DNA of 51,992 nt from NCBI GenBank assembly GCA_015490805.1, contig WFXC01000037.1, positions 1-51,992 on the forward strand, read 5' to 3'. Of this stretch, positions 6,885-15,716 are shown in pieces; within the stretch, counting starts at the first letter, position 1; each line of letters begins with the position of its first letter. The notes below the pieces were generated by a model. The model saw nothing but the letters and a program-made list of their open reading frames with translations, ran no database searches and was not told the DNA's origin. The DNA comes from Candidatus Kapaibacterium sp. (GTDB taxonomy: Bacteria; Bacteroidota; Ignavibacteria; Kapaibacteriales; WFXC01). A program made the position numbers and the translations under genes.

Positions 6885-8123
6885 TCAATCAATTCCCAAC
6901 AAGAAATCTTTTTGCGCTAACAGGCTAAACAACTCTGCCTCCAGCATCTTCTCTTGCTCGTTATATCGAAGCAACTCCCGCTGGGTATTCAGCACAATCT
7001 CAATGTCAACTCTACCAGTAGCGTATTCTTCCAGTAGGATCTCCAGCGCACGCCGTGTATTAGGGATCAGCGTCTGTTGTACAACCTGCAATTGATCCTG
7101 TTGATCTTCAAACTCTTCCACCAATTCGATCAACTGTGCTACAAATTGGCGATATTGACTGCGATGACGCCACAGAAACTGCTGGTGGTATGCTTGCTGT
7201 TCTTCTACCAGTGCAGTGTACCGTGCACGGTCGACTGGCAGTGACAGTCGAACACCAATCATTACTGCATCCTGGCCCGCTTGCTCACGGGTCAATTGCC
7301 CTGTTCCAATGCCTACATAATCAACCCCGACTCCGACAGAAGGATACCCTTTCGCTTTAGCAGATTGTGCTGCAAATTCTGCAGCTTCTGCTAAGGTCTT
7401 GAAACGTGCCAACACTGGATTCTGACGTTCCACCAAGCGGATCAAAGAATCCAGCGAAGGAAGGCGTAACTTCAGGGGTAAAGCAGACACCCGGAAATTT
7501 GTATCTGGCAACGCATCAAAGAGGGCAAATAATTGCGCTGTTGCAATCCTGTGTTGCCGTCGAAGTGATCGAAAGCGTTGCCGCAACACTTCAATCTCAT
7601 TATCCAGTCGGAACAGATTTCCTGAATTTTCTTCACCAACCTGAATACGAGTAAGCAAAAACTCCCGAATAGTTCGCAGAATCTGCAAATGTTCCTGCAC
7701 GAATTGCTGTTGCCATTGGAACAAATAGAGTCGGGCAAAAAGCTGCTTTGCTCGTTGATGCAACTGTAAACGAAGGGTTCGGTAATCCAGAGCCTGTGCT
7801 CGAGCTTGCGCCTGGGCAGCTTGCTCCTGTCCTTCCAGAACCCCAAACCACGGAAACCGCTGTTCCAGCTTCACACCAAATTGCTGTGGTCCATTGCGAG
7901 TCTCTACCGGTAGCGGGGCAACCCGCCCCTGTAGCATCGGATCGGGTAATTTGCCGCTCACGACGGCACGTGCTACTCGTGCTTCAACCGTATACGCTAC
8001 GCTCCGTAATTGCGGGTTTCGTTGATCAATAAGCTGGAGTAAAGAATCCAATAGCGACTGTTGCGCAATCGACGGCACAATTGCCCACAACCCCACTATA
8101 ATGGAAAGATACACCTCTCTCAT
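6885..8123 (-). CDS. cusC: TolC/CusC-family outer-membrane efflux protein
   Basis: Outer-membrane channel of the tripartite pump. The 412-residue protein has a cleavable signal peptide (MREVYLSIIVGLWAIVPSIAQ) and the two related helical halves of the TolC family. One half has LDSLLQLIDQRNPQLRS and PLPVETRNGPQQFGVKLEQRFPWFG; the other begins LDSLIRLVERQNPVLARFK. Long glutamine-rich coiled segments form the tunnel. No lipobox cysteine is present, unlike E. coli CusC. The ATG at 8123 follows GGAGAAGG and overlaps the stop of the upstream CusA gene by 4 bp, so the start is well supported and translation is probably coupled. Confidence 0.9.
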   Translation of the reverse strand: MREVYLSIIVGLWAIVPSIAQQSLLDSLLQLIDQRNPQLRSVAYTVEARVARAVVSGKLPDPMLQGRVAPLPVETRNGPQQFGVKLEQRFPWFGVLEGQEQAAQAQARAQALDYRTLRLQLHQRAKQLFARLYLFQWQQQFVQEHLQILRTIREFLLTRIQVGEENSGNLFRLDNEIEVLRQRFRSLRRQHRIATAQLFALFDALPDTNFRVSALPLKLRLPSLDSLIRLVERQNPVLARFKTLAEAAEFAAQSAKAKGYPSVGVGVDYVGIGTGQLTREQAGQDAVMIGVRLSLPVDRARYTALVEEQQAYHQQFLWRHRSQYRQFVAQLIELVEEFEDQQDQLQVVQQTLIPNTRRALEILLEEYATGRVDIEIVLNTQRELLRYNEQEKMLEAELFSLLAQKDFLLGID

Positions 8124-11100
8124 CGTCCTTCTCCTTTCTGTTGTTGGCGCTTCCAACGTCGTTCTTCAACAATGGCATAAAGAACAGGAACAGTAAAAAC
8201 GGTCATCAGCGCGATGGTCATTCCACCGAAGGTTGGAATTGCCATTGGCACCATAATTTCTGAGCCCTTTCCAACAGAACTCAGTACTGGCAACAATGCA
8301 AGCACGGTCACTGCAATGGTCATCAAAGCAGGACGGATCCGTCGCATTCCTCCAGCGATAATAGCCTGCCGGATTTCCTCAATTGTCTTTGGTCGGCGTT
8401 CGCGGAAAGAATCATCCAGATAGGTAGCAATCAACACACCATCGTCCGTTGCGATACCAAAGAGTGCAATAAATCCAACCCACACCGCTACGCTCAGATT
8501 TACCGGATGAATCTGAAACAGCTCTCGCATTGAAACGCCAGCGATCGAAAAGTCCAGAAACCACGGTTGCCCATACAACCACAGCATCAGAAATCCACCT
8601 GCCCAGGCAACGGCAATACCACTAAAAACCAGAGCAGAGGTAATAGTAGAACGGAACTGAATGTAGAGCAACAAAAAGATAATCGCCAGCGTAATAGGCA
8701 ACACAATACTCAGTCGTCGTTGGGCCCGTACCTGGTGTTCATACGTTCCAGAAAACCGATAACTCACCCCTGGCGGTACAACCAACTCACCAGTTCGGAT
8801 TTTTTCCTGAATAAAGCGCTGTGCCCGCTCTACTGCTTCAATAGCAGAAATAGACTTATCGTGATCGAAGATCACATAACTGGTCAGGAAAGTATCTTCG
8901 CTCTTAATGATTTGCGGACCCTGCCGATACTCAATGGTTGCCACCTGTCCTAATGGTATCATCGTTCCCATCGGAGTTGAAATGAGCACTGATGCAATTT
9001 TCGCTGGCGTAGACCGCAACTCTCGTGGATAACGGATCCGCACGGCATATCGTTCTCGCCCTTCGACCGTCGTCGTCAACGGTTGTCCACCCAGCAGAAT
9101 TTCCACTAACCGTTGTACATCATTGATCTTCAACCCGTAGCGGGCTAATTTCTGCCGATCAAAACGGATTTCTAAGTACGGCTTGCCAACAACCCGATCG
9201 GCAAACACTGTTTCTGATTGAATCCCTGGAACCTCTTTAAGAACATTCTCTAATGCCAATCCAAACTGCTCAATAGCTTCTAAGGTTGGTCCCTGAACTT
9301 TAATCCCAATTGGTGCCCGCATTCCAGTCTGGAGCATAATCAACCGTGTTTCAATCGGATAGAGTTTTGGCGCCGAAGTGAGCCCTGGAAACTGTGTTCG
9401 CTTGACGATTTCTTGCCAAATATCATCTGCCGTTTTGATATGCGGACGCCATTGGCGATAATATTCCCCCTTGGGATCGGGGATGAGATTTCCAGCAGAA
9501 TCCCGCAGGAAATTCCCTTCATCATCGACCGCAAACCGGATTCGCCGTCCTTGTTCATCTGTCTTGTATTCCGGCTTGTATATAATGACGTTCTCATACA
9601 TTCCCAGCGGCGCAGGGTCCAGCGGCGATTCCACACGTCCCGCTTTTCCTACAACCACTTCCACTTCTGGTATTTCCGCTACTGCTTTATCCAATGCCGC
9701 CAGGTAACTTTTCACCTGGGTAATGCCGGTATGCGGCAAGGCTGTGGGCATCAGCAAGAAAGATCCTTCATCCAGCGAAGGCATAAATTCTTTTTGCAGT
9801 CCCGGGAAAGTATGGACACCCCACGACCACCAACTGGTCGTACGGAGATTGATTCCTATTGCATCTCCCAACTGCGCAATAGGCGATAAAACAAAACCCC
9901 ATCCCAACCAGATCATCATTCCCATAATGACCAGCAAGGTTGGAAATACCAGAAAAATACCCTTATGCTCTAAGATCCACGCCAAAATCCGAGGATAGAG
10001 CTTGAGAAAAACGCGAAAACTTAACAATACTCCCGAGACAATCACCAACACAAACAATGTATTCAGCACAACTCCATTGTGGGGACCCAGCGGGATCCAA
10101 GATTCTGCCAGCAACACTGCGGTGAGCACAACGAGAGTAAAGAAGAGGGCTCGTTGATGCCGCCGTTCATTCCACCATCGTGGCAACAGAACGCTGGCAA
10201 TACCACTAATGCTGGCAACGCTGAGCAACAAAAATGCCGTAATCGGCGTTGTGATATATCCAACGATACCAGCCACAAACAACAGGGAGTACCACAGCAA
10301 ACGAATCCACTGCCGCCGTATAGAAACCCGGAATATCCAGTATGCAAAAGCCGGGACCATTGTTAAAGCAATCACTGCCACCGAGACCAGCGCAAAGGTC
10401 TTGGTGAAAGCCAAGGGGCGGAATAATTTTCCCTCTGTCGCCTGGAGGGAAAACACCGGCAAGAAACTTACAACCGTTGTCGCAATTGCCGTCAGCAACG
10501 GCGGAGCAATTTCCACGCTGGCAGCGTGAATTAACTCCAGCAAAGAACTTCCTTCCTTCCGCTCTTCTACATACCGCACAATGTTCTCACTCATAATAAT
10601 GCCAACATCCACCATCGTTCCGATCGCAATGACAATGCCGGTCAGTGCCACAATGTTAGCGTCAACGCCTCCAATTTTCATAAATAAAAAGGTCATTAAA
10701 ATTCCAATAGGGAGCGTAACAGCAATAACAAAAGAAGCGCGGAGGTTGAACAGCATAATGAGCACGACGATGATACTGATGAGTAATTCGTGCTCCAGTG
10801 CAATGTTCAGCGTTGCCAGAGTCTCGTGGATCAACTGCGTCCGATCATAAAACGGCACGATTGTTACCTGTGACACTGTCCCATCGGGAAGTACCCGTTT
10901 GGGCAAACCCACCTGAATTTCCCGGATTTTCTCCTTGACTCGATCTATAACTGCCAGCGGATTTTCCCCATATCGGGCAACCACTACGCCTCCAACTGCC
11001 TCCACTCCGTTTTTATCTAATATCCCTCGCCGCTCTGCCGGACCAATGGTCACAAATGCCACATCCTTGATCATCAATGGTATACCATTATCCACTCGGA

Positions 11101-11893
11101 TTACTGCTTGCTCGATATCTTCAATGGATCGGATATACCCCAAACCACGAACCACATACTCGACCGCATTAATCTCAACGGTACTCGCACCGACATCCAA
11201 ATTACTTTTGCGAACCGCATCTACGATTTCCTGCAGTGACACTTTCGCCGCTCGAATAGCTTCTGGTTTCAGCTCTATCTGATACTCCTTCACATATCCT
11301 CCGACCGAAGCAACCTCTGAAACACCTTCCACAGAGAGCAGAGCATACCGAACATAAAAATCCTGAATGGTGCGCAGCTCGTGTAAATCCCAGCCGCCAA
11401 CAAACTTTCCGGTGGAATCTCGCCCTTCCAGCGTATACCAGAAAATCTGCCCCAGCGCCGTGGCATCCGGACCCAGTGCCGGTGCCACACCTTCTGGCAA
11501 CGTACCGGGTGGTAAGGAGTTCAGCTTCTCCAGAATCCGGGTTCGCGCCCAGTAAAAATCGACATCTTCTTGAAAAATCACATAGATCGTGGAAAAACCA
11601 AACATCGAGGAAGAACGAATGGTCTTGACACCCGGCACACCCAGTAATGCGGTGGTCAACGGATAGGTAATCTGGTCCTCGATATCCTGTGGTGAGCGCC
11701 CGGGCCAGGCAGTAAAAACAATCTGTTGATTCTCCCCAAGATCCGGAATGGCGTCAACTGGCACCGGATCGCGGGGAAACCACGGTATATCCCAATCAAA
11801 TGGGGCAACGGCAATGCCAACACCTACAAGGGTTAGGAAAAGTAAAACCGTTACAAACCGGTTGTATAGGAAAAACCGAATGATGGCTTTCAT
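8120..11893 (-). CDS. cusA: CusA/CzcA-family heavy-metal RND efflux pump
   Basis: Proton-driven inner-membrane pump that exports monovalent (Cu, Ag) or divalent metal ions. Family marks include MKAIIRFFLYNRFVTVLLFL at the first membrane segment, FPRDPVPVDAIPDLGENQQI, and GIVIAIGTMVDVGIIMSENIV carrying the charged proton-relay residues of TM4. MPSLDEGSFLLMPTALPHTG begins the second periplasmic half. The MLQTGMRAPIGIKV methionine-bearing stretch lies in the substrate cleft. At 1257 residues it is about 200 longer than E. coli CusA. The excess sits roughly between residues 520 and 660, where several additional hydrophobic segments separate TM6 and TM7. The HMBD/DUF3347 partner and the HYC_CC_PP-like neighbour favour copper or silver as substrate. 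The gene follows its upstream neighbour by 67 bp and overlaps the next by 4 bp. Confidence 0.95.
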   Translation of the reverse strand: MKAIIRFFLYNRFVTVLLFLTLVGVGIAVAPFDWDIPWFPRDPVPVDAIPDLGENQQIVFTAWPGRSPQDIEDQITYPLTTALLGVPGVKTIRSSSMFGFSTIYVIFQEDVDFYWARTRILEKLNSLPPGTLPEGVAPALGPDATALGQIFWYTLEGRDSTGKFVGGWDLHELRTIQDFYVRYALLSVEGVSEVASVGGYVKEYQIELKPEAIRAAKVSLQEIVDAVRKSNLDVGASTVEINAVEYVVRGLGYIRSIEDIEQAVIRVDNGIPLMIKDVAFVTIGPAERRGILDKNGVEAVGGVVVARYGENPLAVIDRVKEKIREIQVGLPKRVLPDGTVSQVTIVPFYDRTQLIHETLATLNIALEHELLISIIVVLIMLFNLRASFVIAVTLPIGILMTFLFMKIGGVDANIVALTGIVIAIGTMVDVGIIMSENIVRYVEERKEGSSLLELIHAASVEIAPPLLTAIATTVVSFLPVFSLQATEGKLFRPLAFTKTFALVSVAVIALTMVPAFAYWIFRVSIRRQWIRLLWYSLLFVAGIVGYITTPITAFLLLSVASISGIASVLLPRWWNERRHQRALFFTLVVLTAVLLAESWIPLGPHNGVVLNTLFVLVIVSGVLLSFRVFLKLYPRILAWILEHKGIFLVFPTLLVIMGMMIWLGWGFVLSPIAQLGDAIGINLRTTSWWSWGVHTFPGLQKEFMPSLDEGSFLLMPTALPHTGITQVKSYLAALDKAVAEIPEVEVVVGKAGRVESPLDPAPLGMYENVIIYKPEYKTDEQGRRIRFAVDDEGNFLRDSAGNLIPDPKGEYYRQWRPHIKTADDIWQEIVKRTQFPGLTSAPKLYPIETRLIMLQTGMRAPIGIKVQGPTLEAIEQFGLALENVLKEVPGIQSETVFADRVVGKPYLEIRFDRQKLARYGLKINDVQRLVEILLGGQPLTTTVEGRERYAVRIRYPRELRSTPAKIASVLISTPMGTMIPLGQVATIEYRQGPQIIKSEDTFLTSYVIFDHDKSISAIEAVERAQRFIQEKIRTGELVVPPGVSYRFSGTYEHQVRAQRRLSIVLPITLAIIFLLLYIQFRSTITSALVFSGIAVAWAGGFLMLWLYGQPWFLDFSIAGVSMRELFQIHPVNLSVAVWVGFIALFGIATDDGVLIATYLDDSFRERRPKTIEEIRQAIIAGGMRRIRPALMTIAVTVLALLPVLSSVGKGSEIMVPMAIPTFGGMTIALMTVFTVPVLYAIVEERRWKRQQQKGEGR

Positions 11894-11960
11894 CGGTCTC
11901 TATCCTTTTTGTGAAACAAAAATTGTCAATTAAAGAGAAAATACAGGTAAAAGCTATTGG

Positions 11961-12317
11961 TTAGATGAGAAGATGGGTTGTTTGCGTAGGTATAAAAGGT
12001 GGGGATAAGGAAAACTTGTCGATTCTCAAGCGACAAAGCTGATCACTATGACCAGGCATTGATGGAACAGCGATGACACTACCCTCTCCACTGATCTGCA
12101 ATGACAAAACAATAGGCAAGTAGGGCAACACAGCCGGCAAATCCATAAGTTCAAAAGTTACTTGCAGATCGCAGCAGGGATTGTGCTCCTCCACTGGACA
12201 TCCACAATCTGCCACTGCTACAGGCACTTCACACCAATAGTGGACAGTAGGAGCACCAATAGTGGCAACGAAAAGCCACATCACCACCGCAGTATGGAGG
12301 GCATATTGTATCATCAC
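11961..12317 (-). CDS. Small secreted Cys/His protein, HYC_CC_PP-like
   Basis: A 118-residue protein with a signal-peptide-like N-terminus (MMIQYALHTAVVMWLFVATIG). The mature part has HYWCEVPVAVADCGCPVEEHNPCC and a PPFIP near the end. These match in order the H-Y-C, C-C and P-P signatures of a small Bacteroidota family often encoded beside copper-efflux genes. The Cys and His residues suggest metal binding in the periplasm, but its biochemical role is unknown to me. It is the first gene of the efflux operon. No strong ribosome-binding site precedes the double ATG, so the start could shift by one codon. Confidence 0.65.
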   Translation of the reverse strand: MMIQYALHTAVVMWLFVATIGAPTVHYWCEVPVAVADCGCPVEEHNPCCDLQVTFELMDLPAVLPYLPIVLSLQISGEGSVIAVPSMPGHSDQLCRLRIDKFSLSPPFIPTQTTHLLI

Positions 12318-12326
12318 GCCAGTAAT

Positions 12327-12344
12327 TGACGTTATTTTGCGTCA
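12327..12344. promoter_or_regulatory. Candidate operator upstream of the metal-efflux operon
   Basis: TGACG (12327-12331) and CGTCA (12340-12344) form an inverted repeat with an 8-base spacer, 10 bp before the first start codon of the operon. A further AATTGACG copy lies about 40 bp further upstream. Position and symmetry suggest a regulator site, but the regulator is not in view. The remainder of the 12,318-12,531 gap shows no gene. Confidence 0.35.
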
Positions 12345-12531
12345 TATAGTGCCTTACCGCTCAATCAATTGACGCCGCGCACGCTGTACAGCATTGTTTC
12401 GCAATACCACACCTTTTAGCACTGCCTACGAAAATTCCGTGGATTCTATAGATTTCATCCTGTTTTATCCTTCCCCCTCCCCAATGTCCAACAGCAACCC
12501 AAGCATTCCCAGACTTCGGCAATGACTTCAG

Positions 12532-15021
12532 CTATCGCACAATCAACCGAGACACTACGCGCCCATTCTGAAAATGTATCTGTAGCAGCCACGCTCCCCG
12601 CAAAGCTGGTATCAATAGTGCCGACCACGGAAGCTGTATTGTCCCCGCCTGCTGTACTACCCGGCGAGTCACACGCCGTCCCAGAACATCCCAGAGTTCA
12701 ACGGTCTGCACCAGTTGCGCAGTGCGAATAACGCAGCCCGAAGGTGTAACGGTAATCGTCACTGCCGGATCGTCCGATATGCTGGTCGCCACGGCATTGC
12801 CCTTCAGCGGTACATCGATCGGATCCACGGATTCGGTAAATTCAATGCGCAACCGTCCCGTATACGACTGCGGTGCAACGGGCTGAAAAGTCAGGACGAT
12901 CCCTACACTTTCACCGGGCATTAAGCTAAGCGGAACGGCTGGACTCAGTACAGAAAACACCCCCAATGGATCATCGTGAATTTTCAATTGATCCACGTTG
13001 AAAGGCAAATCGCCAAAGTTTACCAGGACAATGGTTGTATCCCGCTGCTGCTGGACCGGAACGGCTCCAAAATCCACCATTTGTACATTGAGCTGTGGCA
13101 GATAGACACCAGCAAAACCACGCAGCGGCACCACCGGTTGATTGACAGCGTTGGAAACAAAAGACAATTCCGCCTGATGGCTTCCCCGTTGCTGCGGCTC
13201 ATACCGAACTGTGAGTGTCTTCGATTCATCAGGCTTGAGTTTAAACCCTGAACCGGGAGAGGAGACCGTAAAGAACACCGCATCCGCCCCGGTGATCGTA
13301 ACCTCCGTTACGTCCAGTTCTTCTGATCCCGTGTTTGTCACCACTAACTGCCGCTCACCAGAGCTACCGACCACGACAGTATCGAAGTCCAGCAGCGTTT
13401 GAGACAGGCTGATGACTGGGCCCGGTCCTGCTGGTTGCACCACAACGTGCGCCGCCTCACTCAGCACCGTGCCGCACAAATTGGAGATCTGGCAATCGTA
13501 CCAACCACTATCTGCTAACTGAACTGCTTGCAGTATCAGTTGGGGAGATGTCGCTCCGGGAATCGGTTGCTCATTCTTCCGCCATTGATAAGCAACGTTT
13601 TCCCCTTGCGCTGCGACCTCCAGAATGACCGTAGCCCCCTCCGTGACAACTGTATCCCCCGGATGCTGTACCACTACCGGCGGACTCAATACCGTAAGAA
13701 CAGCAGGATCACTCACTGCTGCGGGCAAGCAGCTTCCAGAGACGATCACCTGATAGGAACCGGCGTCAGCCTCAGTAACATTGAACAGTTGCAGGGTACT
13801 GCTATTTGCTCCCGAAATGAGATTTCCATCTTTGTACCACTGATAACTCAACCCATCTCCCTCGGCGACAACAGCAAGCAGGACCGTATCGCCAGTGCAA
13901 ACAGTCTGGGAAACAGGTTGCTGTACGATCCGAGGTGCTGCCAACACTCGGATATGAATCGGTTCACTGGTGATCTGAAGTCCGCAAAGCCCTGAAACCA
14001 TTACATCATACGTTCCGGAATCTGCCAACTGCACGGGTGACAATCGCAACTGCGGCTCCGTTGCCCCCGGTATTGGTTGCCCATCCTTTCGCCATTGGTA
14101 CTCCAGCTGCCCTCCTACTGCCTGAACCTCTAATGTCACGTTTACACCTTCGCACACCGGTTGTGACTGTGACTGTGCAGTAATTGTTGTCTCCTGGTAC
14201 ACTGCGAAGTTATCATCGCTCTCGTCAGCAACGGTAGTATCCTGGCGATTTCGCACTAAAATACGATATTGCGTTCCCTGGGCAAAATCCGCCGGTATAT
14301 CCCACATCCACGCCCCTTGCGATGCATCCAGATTTTCCGCCAACACCGTATTGTAATGCTGCCCTCCGTCGGATGAAAGCAAAATGTCCACCTTGTCTAC
14401 ATTGTTTGCTTCCCAACGCACCAACTGCTGTGTACCCCGGCACCATTGCTCACCCCCATTGGGCTCAAGTACTGTAATACTTTGCTGCGGCGCAACGACG
14501 GTAATAGCAATAGGCGTCATCACTTTCCATTCATCCTGCGCATCTGCCTGTCTGTTATTATTGACCGCATTGGCAGTAACTCCAAGAGAATAGGTGCCCA
14601 GTGTACTAGGTGTCTGCCTGTTGAATTGAAAGAGAAGCTTTACATCAGCCATTATCTCAGGTTCTTGAGGGATTAGCTCGTTACTGTCTTCTTCCATTTT
14701 CACTTCAGCAGTGCTTCCTGAAAACTGGTTAGCAACCTCCTGGTTGCTAACCAGCATCGTGTTAACTGTGATGTTAATTCCTGCTTCAAGTTGGCCATTA
14801 TGGGAAGCTATTCCTGTGATCTGTAATGCTTTCCCCGTCTGAGCTGTCCGGGAGCCCAAGCAATCTTGTGCTATACCCTGAACCACTCCCGGCGTGGTAC
14901 CGTGACATTTTTTACATCCCACATCCTGGATCGATAGTCCCGTAATATCCCCGGAGTAGCCCCACTCAACCATTGATATACAAGCCAACAACAGTACTGC
15001 CAAGTGCTGGCAACCGGTCAT
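12532..15021 (-). CDS. Secreted Ig-like/SPD-2 protein with N-terminal CxxCH and T9SS C-terminus
   Basis: About 829 residues. A signal peptide (MTGCQHLAVLLLACISM) is followed by GYSGD and CKKCHG (residues 36-41), as in Bacteroidota Reeler or choice-of-anchor V modules. Next comes a beta-rich region with WRGTQQLVRWEA-type sequence. Three Ig-like repeats follow, each with a YQWRKDGQ- or YQWYKDGN-type strand and a LADSGTYDV-type end. An SPD-2/Hydin-like repeat (SLSQTLLDFDTVVVGSSGER onward) and a C-terminal sorting domain (ELWDVLGRRV onward) complete it. It is probably a surface or extracellular binding protein exported by the T9SS; the ligand is unknown. A TTG start at 15051 overlapping the Rieske stop is possible, but ATG 15021 gives a better signal peptide. 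The single CxxCH alone does not make it a cytochrome. Confidence 0.8.
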   Translation of the reverse strand: MTGCQHLAVLLLACISMVEWGYSGDITGLSIQDVGCKKCHGTTPGVVQGIAQDCLGSRTAQTGKALQITGIASHNGQLEAGINITVNTMLVSNQEVANQFSGSTAEVKMEEDSNELIPQEPEIMADVKLLFQFNRQTPSTLGTYSLGVTANAVNNNRQADAQDEWKVMTPIAITVVAPQQSITVLEPNGGEQWCRGTQQLVRWEANNVDKVDILLSSDGGQHYNTVLAENLDASQGAWMWDIPADFAQGTQYRILVRNRQDTTVADESDDNFAVYQETTITAQSQSQPVCEGVNVTLEVQAVGGQLEYQWRKDGQPIPGATEPQLRLSPVQLADSGTYDVMVSGLCGLQITSEPIHIRVLAAPRIVQQPVSQTVCTGDTVLLAVVAEGDGLSYQWYKDGNLISGANSSTLQLFNVTEADAGSYQVIVSGSCLPAAVSDPAVLTVLSPPVVVQHPGDTVVTEGATVILEVAAQGENVAYQWRKNEQPIPGATSPQLILQAVQLADSGWYDCQISNLCGTVLSEAAHVVVQPAGPGPVISLSQTLLDFDTVVVGSSGERQLVVTNTGSEELDVTEVTITGADAVFFTVSSPGSGFKLKPDESKTLTVRYEPQQRGSHQAELSFVSNAVNQPVVPLRGFAGVYLPQLNVQMVDFGAVPVQQQRDTTIVLVNFGDLPFNVDQLKIHDDPLGVFSVLSPAVPLSLMPGESVGIVLTFQPVAPQSYTGRLRIEFTESVDPIDVPLKGNAVATSISDDPAVTITVTPSGCVIRTAQLVQTVELWDVLGRRVTRRVVQQAGTIQLPWSALLIPALRGAWLLQIHFQNGRVVSRLIVR

Positions 15022-15047
15022 CAGCTCATTGCTTCCGTCAGTAAAAC

Positions 15048-15482
15048 TCAAACGTAAATTTTCACCGTTTTGCTCTGAGGATCGAACTCATTCCGATACT
15101 GCGTAAGCCCAGTGGTTGCCGGCCCCTGGGTTACTGCTCCAGTTTGTGGATCAAATTCCGCGCCGTGGCACATACAACGAAGCTTATGATTGTGCAACTC
15201 TCCCATCTGATCGCCAATCAAACATCCCTGGTGAGGACAGACAGCACTAAACGCTGCAATGGTATTCTGCGATGCTCTTCGCAAAATGAAGGAATAATTG
15301 TCCACTTGCACAAAAGCTAATCCTCCGACGGTATTCAACGCAGGATATGGTGATATATCCACCACTACTACTTTGTCCTGCGCTTTGTTGACATCGGTCT
15401 CGCAACTGTTCAACACACTGGCTACAACTGGCAATCCGATAACTGCTCCAAGAGACACACGGAGAAACTCCCGGCGCTCCAT
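15048..15482 (-). CDS. Rieske [2Fe-2S] protein with Tat-type signal
   Basis: A 144-residue exported iron-sulfur protein. MERREFLRVSLGAVIGLPV is a twin-arginine signal; the cysteine in LNSCETD could be a lipid anchor. CPHQGC and, 20 residues later, CMCHG give the C-x-H and C-x-x-H ligands of the Rieske cluster plus the two disulfide cysteines of bc1-type Rieske proteins. It resembles the small stand-alone subunits found with quinol or arsenite oxidases, but no cytochrome b or oxidase partner is nearby. It therefore probably shuttles electrons in the periplasm (inference). AGGGG precedes the ATG. The CxxCH/Ig-domain gene follows directly and may be co-transcribed. Confidence 0.9.
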   Translation of the reverse strand: MERREFLRVSLGAVIGLPVVASVLNSCETDVNKAQDKVVVVDISPYPALNTVGGLAFVQVDNYSFILRRASQNTIAAFSAVCPHQGCLIGDQMGELHNHKLRCMCHGAEFDPQTGAVTQGPATTGLTQYRNEFDPQSKTVKIYV

Positions 15483-15566
15483 CTTTGCCCCTTTTCTTTA
15501 TTACACCTACGACTCTATTTTTGCTGCAATGACACACAGCGAAAAGGAAAGTTACAAACAACTGGC

Positions 15567-15603
15567 AAAATGTTGAGTAACTTATAAAATGTTGAGTAAT
15601 TTA
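15567..15603. repeat. Two 18-bp direct repeats between divergent genes
   Basis: AAAATGTTGAGTAACTTA (15567-15584) and AAAATGTTGAGTAATTTA (15586-15603) differ at one position and are spaced 19 bp start to start. They lie in the gap between the Rieske gene (minus) and the WD40 gene (plus), about 85 bp from one start and 115 bp from the other. The arrangement suits a regulator binding site; which gene it serves is unknown. Apart from the promoter at 15647-15677, I see nothing else in 15,483-15,716. Confidence 0.7.
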
Positions 15604-15646
15604 CCTGACAATGGGTGGTTGCTTCTTTTTGCCCTGATTGAATTCC

Positions 15647-15677
15647 TTGGATACGACGCCAAAAAACTGTAAATTTG
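15647..15677 (+). promoter_or_regulatory. Bacteroidota-type promoter for the WD40/OmpA pair
   Basis: TTG at 15647-15649 and TAAATTTG at 15670-15677 are separated by 20 bases, an exact fit to TTG-N19to23-TAnnTTTG. The ATG of the WD40 gene is 39 bp downstream of the -7 element. Confidence 0.6.
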
Positions 15678-15716
15678 AAGTTTGCAAATTTTCTGACATA
15701 AAGAAAGGTAGCATCA

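Noticed and set aside
14880..14930. c-type cytochrome from the CKKCH motif
   Set aside because: Only one motif, without a surrounding cytochrome fold; it matches the N-terminal pattern of Reeler-like secreted proteins.
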